From positions 570,832-634,831 of the forward strand of contig NZ_CP042427.1 in the NCBI RefSeq assembly GCF_009069125.1: 64,000 nt of DNA, written 5' to 3'. The stretch's first letter is position 1. Each line of letters opens with the position of its first letter. Source of the stretch: Buchnera aphidicola (Aphis fabae). Lineage in GTDB: Bacteria; Pseudomonadota; Gammaproteobacteria; Enterobacterales; Enterobacteriaceae. Below the pieces are notes generated by a model, which made no database searches, was not told the origin of the DNA, and worked only from the letters and a program-made list of their open reading frames with translations. Both the position numbers and the translations under genes were made by a program. Shown here one piece after another: positions 51,182 through 61,316 of this stretch.

Positions 51182-53482
51182 GTGTATATGAATAAAAAAA
51201 AAATAAAATCATTAGGACAAATTTTTATTCTAATATTGATTTTAATAATTTTTTATGGTTTTTTTTTATACATGAAGATAAGCCATTTAATCAATGGTAA
51301 AGTATGGCATTTTCCTACTTCAATATATAGTAGAATAATAAATTTAGAACCAGGAAGTTTGTTTTCTCAAAAAGAAATTGAAACATTTTTAAAGAATACA
51401 ATGTATAGAAAAGTTGATAGAATTATGCTTCCTGGTGAATATAGTATACAAGATAATAATATAGAATTTATACGTCGTGCTTTTAATTTTCCTGATATTA
51501 ACGAAAGTGAACTTCATGTAAAATTAATTTTTAACACAAATTATTTATTAAAAATTAAAAATCTTGAAAATTATCGTGATTTTAATTTTTTCCGTTTAGA
51601 ACCAAAATTAATTAGTATGCTAAACTCTTTTAAAGGGAAAAAACGTATTTTTCTTCCTCGATCTAAATATCCTATGATTTTAATTAAAACATTATTAGCA
51701 ATTGAAGATAGAAATTTTTATAAACACGATGGAATTAATATATCATCTATTATTAGAGCTTTATTTGTTAATATTATGGCAGGTAAAACAATACAAGGAG
51801 GTAGTACTCTTACCCAACAATTAGTGAAAAATCTTTTTTTAACAAATACTCGTTCGGTATGGAGAAAAATGAACGAGATGTATATGGCATTGATTTTAGA
51901 TTGTTTTTATGAAAAAGATCGTATTTTAGAATTATATTTGAATGAAGTATATTTAGGGCAAGATGGTAATGAACAAATTCGAGGTTTTCCACTTGCTAGT
52001 CTTTATTATTTTGGTCGTCCAATTGATGAATTGAATTTAGACCAATATGCTTTGTTAGTAGGTATGGTGAAAGGAGCTTCTTTATATAACCCTTGGAGTA
52101 ATCCGGAAATTGCTTTAAATAGAAGAAATTTAGTTTTATTAACTTTATATAATACAGGATTAATTGAGCAAAAAATTTATATTAAATTATCTAAAAGACC
52201 GTTAAAAATTCATCCGAAAGGATTCATGATTTCAGATCATCCTGATTTTTTGCAACTTGTTGAGATGGAAGTAAAACAAAAATTAAAGAAAAAAACTAAA
52301 AGTTTTTCAGGTTTAAAAATATTTACTACTTTAGATTCTTTATCTCAAAATTCTATTGAAAAATCTGTTAGAGTTGGTGTTCCTATACTAAAAAAGAAAA
52401 AAAAATTAAAAGATTTAGAAATCGCAATGGTTGTAGTAGACAAATCTAATGGTGAAATTAATGCACTTGTTGGTAGTTCTCATCCAACATTTTCTGGTTA
52501 TAATCGTGCTTTAAAAGCCCGTCGTTCTATTGGTTCTTTATCTAAACCTGTTATTTATTTGAAAGCTTTATCTAATCCAAAAAAATATCATTTAAATACT
52601 TGGATATCCGATGATCCTATTGCAATTAAATTAGATAATGGTAAATATTGGATTCCAAAAAATAATAATAATCAATTTAACGGACGGGTAATGCTTTTGG
52701 AAGCGTTAATTAACTCTATTAATATACCTATAGTCAATCTAAGTATTGATATAGGTTTAAACTCATTAATAGAAAATTGGATTCATTTAGGTGTTTCTAG
52801 AAAATATTTAACTCCTTTCCCCTCAATGTCATTAGGATCTATTAATTTAACACCTATTGAAGTTGCTCAGGTTTTTCAAGTAATTTCGAATGAAGGTTAT
52901 AAATCATTATTATCTTCAGTTAGATTTATTGTTTCTGATGATGGAAAAATATTATATCAAAGTTTACCACAATCTAAAAACATAGCTTCTTCTGAGGCAG
53001 CATACTTAACATTATATGCCATGCAAAAGGTTGTAACTTCTGGAACAGCTAAATCTTTAGGAGCTTTATTTAAAAATTTTTCTTTAGCTGGAAAAACTGG
53101 TACTACAAATAACTTAGTAGATAGTTGGTTTGTAGGGGTGGATGGAAAACAAATTGTAGTTACTTGGATAGGACGAGATAATAATAAATCAACTAGATTA
53201 TATGGTTCTTCTGGTGCAATGCAAGTATATCAAAAATATCTTGAATATCAACATCCAAGGCCATTAATATTAAATCGTCCTAAGAATATTCGTGTATTTT
53301 ATATGAATAATCATGGGAAATTATTTTATAAAAAAAATAATGAATATACAGAATCTATACCAATATGGTCTTTAAATACTCAAAATTTATATACTAAAAA
53401 TATATATTTAAGAAGTCATTCTAGAAAGAATAGTAAACACAAAAAAAATTTTTTATTTTGGATAAAAAATTTTTTTACATAA
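51182..53482 (+). CDS. mrcB: Penicillin-binding protein 1B (bifunctional)
   Basis: PBP1b polymerises and cross-links peptidoglycan. At 766 residues it is shorter than E. coli (844), mainly because the cytoplasmic N-terminus is missing. One membrane helix spans about 14-33. The glycosyltransferase domain has AIEDRNFYKHDGI near residue 180 and GGSTLTQQLVKNLFL near 206. The transpeptidase domain has SxxK in SIGSLSKP, SxN in NSINIP, and KTG in LAGKTGTT near 638. The start is ambiguous: GTG at 51182 lies six bases after AAGG, while ATG at 51188 is two codons later. An A10 run near the start is in frame. Confidence 0.95.
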   Translation: MYMNKKKIKSLGQIFILILILIIFYGFFLYMKISHLINGKVWHFPTSIYSRIINLEPGSLFSQKEIETFLKNTMYRKVDRIMLPGEYSIQDNNIEFIRRAFNFPDINESELHVKLIFNTNYLLKIKNLENYRDFNFFRLEPKLISMLNSFKGKKRIFLPRSKYPMILIKTLLAIEDRNFYKHDGINISSIIRALFVNIMAGKTIQGGSTLTQQLVKNLFLTNTRSVWRKMNEMYMALILDCFYEKDRILELYLNEVYLGQDGNEQIRGFPLASLYYFGRPIDELNLDQYALLVGMVKGASLYNPWSNPEIALNRRNLVLLTLYNTGLIEQKIYIKLSKRPLKIHPKGFMISDHPDFLQLVEMEVKQKLKKKTKSFSGLKIFTTLDSLSQNSIEKSVRVGVPILKKKKKLKDLEIAMVVVDKSNGEINALVGSSHPTFSGYNRALKARRSIGSLSKPVIYLKALSNPKKYHLNTWISDDPIAIKLDNGKYWIPKNNNNQFNGRVMLLEALINSINIPIVNLSIDIGLNSLIENWIHLGVSRKYLTPFPSMSLGSINLTPIEVAQVFQVISNEGYKSLLSSVRFIVSDDGKILYQSLPQSKNIASSEAAYLTLYAMQKVVTSGTAKSLGALFKNFSLAGKTGTTNNLVDSWFVGVDGKQIVVTWIGRDNNKSTRLYGSSGAMQVYQKYLEYQHPRPLILNRPKNIRVFYMNNHGKLFYKKNNEYTESIPIWSLNTQNLYTKNIYLRSHSRKNSKHKKNFLFWIKNFFT

Positions 53483-53604
53483 GAACTTAATCCTAATTAA
53501 TAAATTTAATATTAAATAGATATTTAAAAGTAAATTAATTTATTTATTATAAATTATATAAATATTATTAATTTGTAATAAAAATATAATTTGAGAATTG
53601 TAAT

Positions 53605-56223
53605 ATGTTAATTAAATTTTTAAAAAAAATTTTTGTAAATTATAATGATCGTGTTTTAAAAAAATATAATAAAATTGTTTCTGAAATCAATTATTTAGAA
53701 AAAACTTTTGAAAAATTTTCAGATATACAGCTTAAAGAAAATACAAAATTATTTCAATTACGATTAAGTAAAGGAGAACATTTAAATAATTTATTAGTAG
53801 AATCTTTTGCTACAGTTAGAGAAGCAAGTAAACGTGTGTTTAATATGCGTCATTTTGATGTTCAAATTCTTGGTGGAATAGTTTTAAACAAGCAATGTAT
53901 AGCGGAGATGAGAACAGGAGAAGGAAAAACTTTAACATCTACTCTTCCTGCTTATTTAAACGCTTTATCTGGTAAAGGTGTTCATATAGTAACAATGAAT
54001 GATTATCTAGCAGAACGAGATGCTAATAAAAACACTCCATTATTTGAATTTCTTGGCTTGTCAGTTGGATTAAATTTATCTGAAATGTCTTTTACTCAAA
54101 AAAAATATGCATATTCTTGTGATATTACTTATGGTACAAACAATGAATATGGATTTGATTATTTACGTGATAACATGATTTTTTCTAGTGAAGATCGAGT
54201 TCAACGTCAATTAAATTATGCAATAATAGATGAAGTGGACTCAATTTTAATAGATGAAGCTAGAACACCTTTAATTATTTCAGGTCCTTCAGAAGATAGT
54301 TCTTTTTTATATAAAGAAATTAATAAAATAGTGCCCTTTTTAATTGCTCAAAAAAAAGAAGACTCTGATGATTTTCAAGGTCAAGGTCATTTTTCAGTAG
54401 ATGAAAAATCAAAACAGATTTATTTAACTGAAAGAGGATTAATTAAAATTGAGAAATTATTAATCACTAAAAGATTAATGAAAAAAAATGAATCACTATA
54501 TTCTTCTAATAATATTATCTTAATGCATCATATTATATCGGCTCTACGTGCTCATAAATTATTTATTCGAGATGTAGATTATCTGATAAAAAATAATAGT
54601 GTAGTAATTGTAGATGAACATACAGGTAGAACTATGCCGGGAAGAAGATGGTCAGATGGATTACATCAAGCAATAGAAGCTAAAGAAAAAGTTTCTATAA
54701 AAAATGAAAATCAAACTTTAGCATCTATTACATTTCAAAATTATTTTCGTTTATATAAAAAAATTGCAGGTATGACAGGTACTGCAGAAACTGAGGCATT
54801 TGAGTTTAATTCTATTTATAATTTAGATACGATTGTTATACCTACAAATAAACCAATGATAAGAGAAGATATGCCTGATTTAGTTTATATGACCGAAAAA
54901 GAAAAAATATATGCTATTTTACAAGATATTCAAAATTGTATTCAAAGAAATCAACCTGTTTTAGTTGGAACAGTATCTATTGAAAAATCAGAAGTGATTT
55001 CAAGAAAATTAAAAGAATTTAATATTAAACATAGCGTTTTAAATGCAAAGTTTCATGCGCAAGAAGCAGAAATTATAGCTCAAGCTGGAAAACCTAAGTC
55101 AGTCACAATTGCTACTAATATGGCGGGCAGAGGTACTGATATAGTTTTGGGTGGTAGTATAGATTTAGAATTGAATAAGAAAATGTCTTTAAAAGAAATT
55201 GAAATAATTAAAGGGAAATGGAAAAAAGAACATGATTTAGTCGTATCATCCGGAGGTTTACACATCATTGGTACTGAACGTCATGAATCACGTCGTATTG
55301 ACAATCAATTACGAGGACGTGCAGGTCGTCAAGGAGATAGCGGTTCTTCTCGTTTTTATTTATCCATGGAAGACTCATTAATGAGAATTTTTATATCTGA
55401 AAAAATTATTAATATGATGCGAAAATTAGGACTTTCTACTAATGAAGCTATCGCACATCCTTGGGTTACTAAAGCGATTGAAAATGCTCAAAAAAAAGTA
55501 GAAAATCGAAATTTTGATATTAGAAAACAACTTCTAGAATATGATGATGTTTATAATGAACAACGTCGTATAATTTATTCTCAACGTAATAAATTAATTA
55601 ATTCAAACGATATTAAAAAAATTATTAATGATATTTTAATAGATGTATTAAACAATACTATCAAAAGATACATAAGTAAAAACATTGAAAAAGATCATTG
55701 GAAAGTTGTAGATTTAGAAAAAAAATTAAATATTGAATTTAATATATATATATCAATTTCAGATTGGATGAAAAAAGATTCTAATTTAAATGTAAACAAT
55801 ATTATAGAAAAAATTATTAATATTGCACAAAAAAACTATGAAGAAAAAGAAAATTTAATAGGTCATTCTAATATTAGAATGATAGAGAAGTCTATTATGT
55901 TACAAACATTAGATGATCTTTGGAAAGATCATTTATCAGCTATGAATTATTTAAGACAAGGTATTCATCTTCGTGGTTATGCACAAAAAGATCCTAAACA
56001 AGAATACAAAAGAGAATCTTTTAATATGTTTTCTGACATGTTAGAATTATTAAAGTATGAAGTTATATCTTTTCTTAGTAAATTAAATATATCTTATACA
56101 AAAAAACATTTTAATTTTAAAGATAATTTAAATAAACCATTAGATGATATTAAAATTGGAAGAAATACGTTATGTTTTTGTGGTTCTAATAAAAAATATA
56201 AATACTGTCATGGTATTTTATAA
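53605..56223 (+). CDS. secA: Preprotein translocase ATPase SecA
   Basis: SecA drives protein export through SecYEG. The product has 872 residues (E. coli 901). Walker A MRTGEGKT is at residues 102-109, the DEVD box near 209, and [29 protein letters not shown] near 548 carries the second nucleotide domain motifs (quoted in parts: [15 protein letters not shown]). The C-terminal linker is shortened, but the zinc-binding [13 protein letters not shown] is intact. No secM-like leader is evident upstream in the 122 bp spacer after mrcB. mutT follows after 21 bp, as in E. coli. Confidence 0.98.
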   Translation: MLIKFLKKIFVNYNDRVLKKYNKIVSEINYLEKTFEKFSDIQLKENTKLFQLRLSKGEHLNNLLVESFATVREASKRVFNMRHFDVQILGGIVLNKQCIAEMRTGEGKTLTSTLPAYLNALSGKGVHIVTMNDYLAERDANKNTPLFEFLGLSVGLNLSEMSFTQKKYAYSCDITYGTNNEYGFDYLRDNMIFSSEDRVQRQLNYAIIDEVDSILIDEARTPLIISGPSEDSSFLYKEINKIVPFLIAQKKEDSDDFQGQGHFSVDEKSKQIYLTERGLIKIEKLLITKRLMKKNESLYSSNNIILMHHIISALRAHKLFIRDVDYLIKNNSVVIVDEHTGRTMPGRRWSDGLHQAIEAKEKVSIKNENQTLASITFQNYFRLYKKIAGMTGTAETEAFEFNSIYNLDTIVIPTNKPMIREDMPDLVYMTEKEKIYAILQDIQNCIQRNQPVLVGTVSIEKSEVISRKLKEFNIKHSVLNAKFHAQEAEIIAQAGKPKSVTIATNMAGRGTDIVLGGSIDLELNKKMSLKEIEIIKGKWKKEHDLVVSSGGLHIIGTERHESRRIDNQLRGRAGRQGDSGSSRFYLSMEDSLMRIFISEKIINMMRKLGLSTNEAIAHPWVTKAIENAQKKVENRNFDIRKQLLEYDDVYNEQRRIIYSQRNKLINSNDIKKIINDILIDVLNNTIKRYISKNIEKDHWKVVDLEKKLNIEFNIYISISDWMKKDSNLNVNNIIEKIINIAQKNYEEKENLIGHSNIRMIEKSIMLQTLDDLWKDHLSAMNYLRQGIHLRGYAQKDPKQEYKRESFNMFSDMLELLKYEVISFLSKLNISYTKKHFNFKDNLNKPLDDIKIGRNTLCFCGSNKKYKYCHGIL

Positions 56224-56244
56224 TTTTAATTTAAGTTATATTTT

Positions 56245-56628
56245 ATGAGTTATATAAAAATAGCAATTGGAGTTATTTTAAAACAGAATAAAGTTTATAT
56301 TACTAAAGCAAATAAAATTAAATATAATTCAAATATTTGGGAATTTCCAGGTGGTAAAGTTAAAAAAAACGAATATATTACATGTGGATTAAAACGTGAA
56401 TTACTAGAAGAAGTAGGAATAAGAATATTAAAATTTAATTTTTTTCAATATAAAAAAATTTTTCATAAAAAAATAAAATTATATTTTTTCTTAATCAAAA
56501 CATGGAAAGGAACAGCATATAGTATAGAAGGATATAAATATTGTTGGGTTGATTTAAAACAATTAAAATCTTTTAAATTTCCAGCTTCTAATTTATTTGT
56601 TATAAAAAAATTAAAAAATATTCTCTGA
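56245..56628 (+). CDS. mutT: 8-oxo-dGTP diphosphatase MutT
   Basis: MutT hydrolyses 8-oxo-dGTP and prevents A-to-C transversions. The product has 127 residues (E. coli 129). The Nudix box is complete: G-x5-E-x7-RE-L-L-EE-x-G over residues about 37-59 (GGKVKKNE, then RELLEEVGI). The N-terminus SYIKIAIGVIL and the start at the ATG at 56245 fit the family. It forms a secA-mutT unit. E. coli has yacG and zapD next; both are absent here. Confidence 0.95.
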   Translation: MSYIKIAIGVILKQNKVYITKANKIKYNSNIWEFPGGKVKKNEYITCGLKRELLEEVGIRILKFNFFQYKKIFHKKIKLYFFLIKTWKGTAYSIEGYKYCWVDLKQLKSFKFPASNLFVIKKLKNIL

Positions 56629-56684
56629 AAATTAATATTAATTAATATAATTTAGTTAAATAATTTTTTTTAAAAATTTGTATT

Positions 56685-57308
56685 TTATTTTTTTTTTTTA
56701 AGTTCATTTTGATTAAATAAATATGTATAAAAATAATTTAAATAATGAACATATGCATCTAATTTTTTTATAGTCTTATTGTTGTTAAAAATAATATCAT
56801 CTGAAATTAAAATTCTTTTGTTTCTACTAGTTTGTTGAGCAATCATATTTTTTGCTTGATATTGATTAATTTTATCTCGTATGATTATACGTTTTATTTG
56901 AGTTTTTATAGGTGTATCAACTACAAGAATACGATGTGCTATTTTATCTAGTTTTTTTTCAATAAGTAATGGAACTACCCATAAGCACCAAATTGAACTT
57001 ACTAATTTTATTTGTCTTTTGCTTTCTTTGTAAATTTCAGGAATTAATCTATCTTCTAACCATATTTTTTTTTGCTTATCATTAAAAATATATGTTTTAA
57101 GTAATCTTCGGTTTATTGATTGATTTGAGTTTAATATGCTATGTCCAAACTTTTTTTTAATAGAATTAAATATTTTTATATTTTTTTCTATTAGTTTTTT
57201 CCCTATAATATCAGTATCAATAACATTTATACCTATTTTTTTAAAGCTATTAGAAATAGTAGTTTTTCCGCTACCAATGCCTCCAGTAAGTGCTACAATA
57301 TAAGTCAT
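56685..57308 (-). CDS. coaE: Dephospho-CoA kinase
   Basis: CoaE phosphorylates dephospho-CoA, the last step to coenzyme A. The product has 207 residues (E. coli 206). The P-loop ALTGGIGSGKTTIS is near residue 6, DTDIIGKKL near 32, and VVPLLIEKKLD near 110. The C-terminus ends in four lysines coded by an A12 run (plus-strand positions 56688-56699) directly before the stop. Slippage there would change only the tail or the stop context. The ribosome site is weak. Confidence 0.95.
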   Translation of the reverse strand: MTYIVALTGGIGSGKTTISNSFKKIGINVIDTDIIGKKLIEKNIKIFNSIKKKFGHSILNSNQSINRRLLKTYIFNDKQKKIWLEDRLIPEIYKESKRQIKLVSSIWCLWVVPLLIEKKLDKIAHRILVVDTPIKTQIKRIIIRDKINQYQAKNMIAQQTSRNKRILISDDIIFNNNKTIKKLDAYVHYLNYFYTYLFNQNELKKKK

Positions 57309-57418
57309 AATTATTTCTATTTAAGTTGATAAAGTTTAAGTATATAAAAATTTTTATTATATTAACAAATAGATATCTATATTATATACTTTTTATTATT
57401 TATAAGGATGTTAATTTT

Positions 57419-58468
57419 ATGCGTATTGAAGAAGATATTAAACTAGGTTTTAAAGATGTTTTAATTAGGCCTAAGCGGTCTACTTTAAAAAGTCGTTCTG
57501 AAGTTGATCTTATTCGTATTTTTACTTTTAAATATTCCGATCAAAAATGGTCCGGTATACCGATTATTGCTGCAAATATGGATACTATTGGCACCTTTCA
57601 AATGGCTTTGTCTTTATCAAATTTTAATATTTTAACCGCAATACATAAATATTATTCTTTCGATGAATGGAAAAATTTTATTAATACATCTTCGGAACAA
57701 GTATTAGAACATGTTATTGTATCAATTGGAACATCTGATTTAGATTTTTTAAAAATTCAAAAAATTTTATCACTATCTTCTAAATTAAAATATATTTGTA
57801 TTGATGTTGCTAATGGTTATTCTGAACATTTTGTTTGTTTCTTAAAAAAAGTAAGAAATGCATTTCCTAATAAGATTATCTGTGCTGGAAATGTTGTTAC
57901 TGGTGAAATGGTTGAAGAATTAATTCTATCTGGTGCTGATATAGTTAAAGTTGGAATTGGACCAGGTTCAGTTTGTACTACAAGAGTGAAAACAGGTGTA
58001 GGTTACCCTCAACTTTCAGCTATTATAGAGTGTGCTGATGCTGCACATGGATTAAATGGACAGATTATTAGTGATGGAGGTTGTATTGTTTCTGGAGACA
58101 TAGCCAAAGCTTTTGGAGGTGGTGCAGATTTTGTAATGTTAGGAGGAATGTTATCAGGACATTATGAATGTTCAGGAGAAATTATTAAAGAAAATTTAAA
58201 AAAGTTTATGTTATTTTATGGTATGAGTTCTGCTTCTGCAATGCAACGTTATTCTGGAAAAATTAGAAGATATCGTGCTTCAGAAGGTAAAACGGTAAAA
58301 ATACCTTTTCGTGGAAACGTTGATATAACTATACGTGATATTTTAGGTGGACTGAGATCTTCTTGTACTTATGTAGGAGCACAAAAGTTAAAAGAGTTAA
58401 CTAAAAGAACTACGTTTATAAGAGTTAATGAACAAGAAAATTGTGTTTTTAATAATTTTACGTATTAA
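57419..58468 (+). CDS. guaC: GMP reductase
   Basis: GuaC reduces GMP to IMP with NADPH and so links guanine and adenine nucleotides. I start at the ATG at 57419: it gives 349 residues (E. coli 347) with N-terminus [13 protein letters not shown], and AAGGA stands ten bases upstream. An earlier in-frame ATG at 57326 adds 31 hydrophobic, unconserved residues. The catalytic cysteine is in [13 protein letters not shown] near residue 186, and SDGGC and [12 protein letters not shown] are substrate-binding. A strong terminator follows. Confidence 0.96.
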   Translation: MRIEEDIKLGFKDVLIRPKRSTLKSRSEVDLIRIFTFKYSDQKWSGIPIIAANMDTIGTFQMALSLSNFNILTAIHKYYSFDEWKNFINTSSEQVLEHVIVSIGTSDLDFLKIQKILSLSSKLKYICIDVANGYSEHFVCFLKKVRNAFPNKIICAGNVVTGEMVEELILSGADIVKVGIGPGSVCTTRVKTGVGYPQLSAIIECADAAHGLNGQIISDGGCIVSGDIAKAFGGGADFVMLGGMLSGHYECSGEIIKENLKKFMLFYGMSSASAMQRYSGKIRRYRASEGKTVKIPFRGNVDITIRDILGGLRSSCTYVGAQKLKELTKRTTFIRVNEQENCVFNNFTY

Positions 58469-58512
58469 TATAAATTATATTATATATATTATTTTAAAAA
58501 ATTTAAAATAAT

Positions 58513-58561
58513 AAAATCAATAAAATTAATTATTTTATAGTTAATTTTATTGATTTTTTTT
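58513..58561 (+). terminator. Rho-independent terminator of guaC
   Basis: A 17 bp perfect inverted repeat (58513-58529 with 58541-58557, left arm starting AAAATCAATAAAATTAA) closes an 11-base loop. It is followed directly by TTTT, so the stem end plus tail is a run of eight T. It lies 44 bp after the guaC stop and isolates the aceE operon downstream. Confidence 0.75.
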
Positions 58562-58639
58562 AGAAATTAATAATTAATTATTTTATAAAAAAAGATAAGA
58601 AATTTTATCATTGAAAATAATATATAAGGAACTTATACC

Positions 58640-61303
58640 ATGTCAGAAAATTTATATGATGACGTGGATCCAATTGAAACTAATGATTGGGTACAATCAA
58701 TTGAATCTGTTATTCAAAAAGAAGGTCTTAAAAGAGCTCGTTTTTTAATTGAAAAAGTTTTAAAACAATCTAAAATAAATAAATCAGATTTTTTTAAATG
58801 TTTTTTTACAAGCGATTATATTAATACAATTAATGATGAAGATGAAATTGAATATCCTGGAGATTTAATTCTAGAAAAAAAAATTCGTTCTGCCATTCGT
58901 TGGAATGCTATTATGATGGTATTACGTGCATCAAAAAAAAACTTAGAATTAGGTGGACATTTATCTTCTTTTCAATCATCTGCAACTATATATGAAGTTT
59001 GTTTTAATCATTTTTTTCGTGCTAGAAATAATTACGATGGAGGTGATTTAGTATACTTTCAAGGTCATATTTCTCCTGGTATTTATGCGAGATCATTTTT
59101 AGAAGGTCGTTTATCTAAAAAACAACTCGATAATTTTAGACAAGAAGTTGATGGTAATGGATTATCTTCTTATCCTCATCCTAAATTAATGCCTAATTTT
59201 TGGCAATTTCCTACTGTGTCTATGGGGCTAGGTCCTCTTTGTTCTATTTATCAAGCGAAATTTTTAAAATATCTTCAAAATCGTGAATTGAAAAATACCT
59301 CAAAACAAACAGTTTATGCTTTTTTAGGTGATGGTGAAATGGATGAACCTGAATCTAAAGGAGCTATTTCTATTGCAGTTCGAGAAAAGTTAGATAATTT
59401 AATTTTTATAATAAATTGTAATTTACAAAGACTGGATGGTCCCGTTATAGGTAATGGTAAAATTGTAAATGAATTAGAAAGTTTTTTTTATGGTGCAGGA
59501 TGGAAAGTAATTAAAGTAATATGGGGTGGGAAATGGGATAGTTTGCTCAAAAATGATAAAACTGGAAAGCTAATCCAATTAATGAATGAAACAATAGATG
59601 GAGATTATCAAACATTTAAATCAAAAGATGGCGCTTATGTGAGAAAACATTTTTTTGGAAAATATAAAGAAACATTGGAATTAGTTAAAAATATGACAGA
59701 TGAAGAAATATGGAATTTAAATCGAGGAGGTCATGATCCTAAAAAAATGTTTAATGCAATAATAAAAGCAAAATCAACCAAGGGGAAACCCACAGTTATT
59801 TTAGCGCATACTATCAAGGGATATGGTATGGGCAATATTGCAGAAGGTAAAAATATTGCGCATCAAATAAAGAAAATAAATATTAATGGAACTATCTATA
59901 TTAGAGATCGTTTTAATATTCCTATATCTAATGAGGAAATTGAAAAATTACCTTATATTACGTTTGAAAAAAATTCTAAAGAATATTGCTATATGCAAAA
60001 TCAAAGAAAAAATCTAGGTGGTTACATTCCATTTCGTTTATCTAAATTTACAAAGAAATTAAATTTGCCAAATTTAATCGATTTTAAATCATTATTAGAA
60101 GAACAAACTAAACATATTTCTACTACAATTGCTTTTATTCGAGTTTTGAACTTAATTCTAAAAAACAATTCTATTAGGAATTTAATCGTTCCTATTATTG
60201 CTGATGAAGCGCGTACTTTTGGAATGGAAGGCTTATTTAGAAAAATTGGGATTTATAGTTCTAATGGACAAAAATATATTCCTCAAGATCGTGAACAATT
60301 AGCATATTACAAAGAAGACAAAAAAGGACAGATATTACAAGAGGGAATTAATGAATTAGGAGCTGCTTCGTCTTGGCTTGCTGCAGCAACTTCTTATAGT
60401 ACTAATGATTTTCCTATGATTCCGTTCTATATTTATTATTCAATATTTGGTTTTCAACGAATCGGAGATCTTTTTTGGGCTGCAGGAGATCAACAAGCAA
60501 GAGGTTTTTTAATTGGAGGTACATCTGGAAGAACCACTTTAAATGGAGAAGGTTTACAACATGAAGATGGTCATAGTCATATACAGTCTTTAACAATACC
60601 TAATTGTATTTCTTATGATCCTGCTTTTGCTTATGAGGTTGCAGTTATTATACAAGATGGATTAAGAAGAATGTATGGTCCTCTTCAAGAAAATATATAT
60701 TACTATATTACTACAATTAATGAAAATTATTATATGCCAGCTATGCCAAAGGGTGTAGAAGAAGGCATTTGTAAAGGAATTTATAAATTAAAAACATTGT
60801 ATGCTACTGGATTAAAAATACAATTAATGGGTTCTGGAGCTATTTTACGTTGCATATGTGAGGCTGCTGAAATTTTATCTAATGAGTATTATATAACTAC
60901 TGATATTTATAGTGTCACTTCTTTTACAGAATTAGCAAGAGATGGTGAAGAATGTGAAAGATGGAATATGTTACATCCAAATCAAAAAAAGAAAATTGCT
61001 TACATAAAAAAAATTATGAACTCAGCTCCTGCTATTGCTGCTACTGATTATATGAAATTATTTGCAGAGCAAGTACGTAATTATATCCCATCACGAGAAT
61101 ATTATGTCTTAGGTACAGATGGTTTTGGACGATCAGATAGTCGTGAAAAACTTCGAGATCATTTTGAAGTTAGTGCACACTATATTGTATTAGCTTCGTT
61201 AAATTTATTGGCTAAGTTGAATAATATAAATCAACAGGTAGTAGAAGAAGCAATTATTAAATTTAATATCAATGCAGATAAAATTAATCCACGTTTAGCT
61301 TGA
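58640..61303 (+). CDS. aceE: Pyruvate dehydrogenase E1 component
   Basis: AceE is the thiamine-diphosphate E1 of the pyruvate dehydrogenase complex. The product has 887 residues, exactly the E. coli length. The ThDP motif GDGEMDEPESKG begins near residue 230 and ends with the IINCN segment near 258. DEARTFGMEG near 520 and EDGHSHIQS near 638 are conserved active-site regions. AAGGAA nine bases before the ATG is a good ribosome site. The regulator gene pdhR, which precedes aceE in E. coli, is missing, so the operon is likely constitutive. Confidence 0.98.
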   Translation: MSENLYDDVDPIETNDWVQSIESVIQKEGLKRARFLIEKVLKQSKINKSDFFKCFFTSDYINTINDEDEIEYPGDLILEKKIRSAIRWNAIMMVLRASKKNLELGGHLSSFQSSATIYEVCFNHFFRARNNYDGGDLVYFQGHISPGIYARSFLEGRLSKKQLDNFRQEVDGNGLSSYPHPKLMPNFWQFPTVSMGLGPLCSIYQAKFLKYLQNRELKNTSKQTVYAFLGDGEMDEPESKGAISIAVREKLDNLIFIINCNLQRLDGPVIGNGKIVNELESFFYGAGWKVIKVIWGGKWDSLLKNDKTGKLIQLMNETIDGDYQTFKSKDGAYVRKHFFGKYKETLELVKNMTDEEIWNLNRGGHDPKKMFNAIIKAKSTKGKPTVILAHTIKGYGMGNIAEGKNIAHQIKKININGTIYIRDRFNIPISNEEIEKLPYITFEKNSKEYCYMQNQRKNLGGYIPFRLSKFTKKLNLPNLIDFKSLLEEQTKHISTTIAFIRVLNLILKNNSIRNLIVPIIADEARTFGMEGLFRKIGIYSSNGQKYIPQDREQLAYYKEDKKGQILQEGINELGAASSWLAAATSYSTNDFPMIPFYIYYSIFGFQRIGDLFWAAGDQQARGFLIGGTSGRTTLNGEGLQHEDGHSHIQSLTIPNCISYDPAFAYEVAVIIQDGLRRMYGPLQENIYYYITTINENYYMPAMPKGVEEGICKGIYKLKTLYATGLKIQLMGSGAILRCICEAAEILSNEYYITTDIYSVTSFTELARDGEECERWNMLHPNQKKKIAYIKKIMNSAPAIAATDYMKLFAEQVRNYIPSREYYVLGTDGFGRSDSREKLRDHFEVSAHYIVLASLNLLAKLNNINQQVVEEAIIKFNINADKINPRLA

Positions 61304-61316
61304 GGGGTGAAATAAA

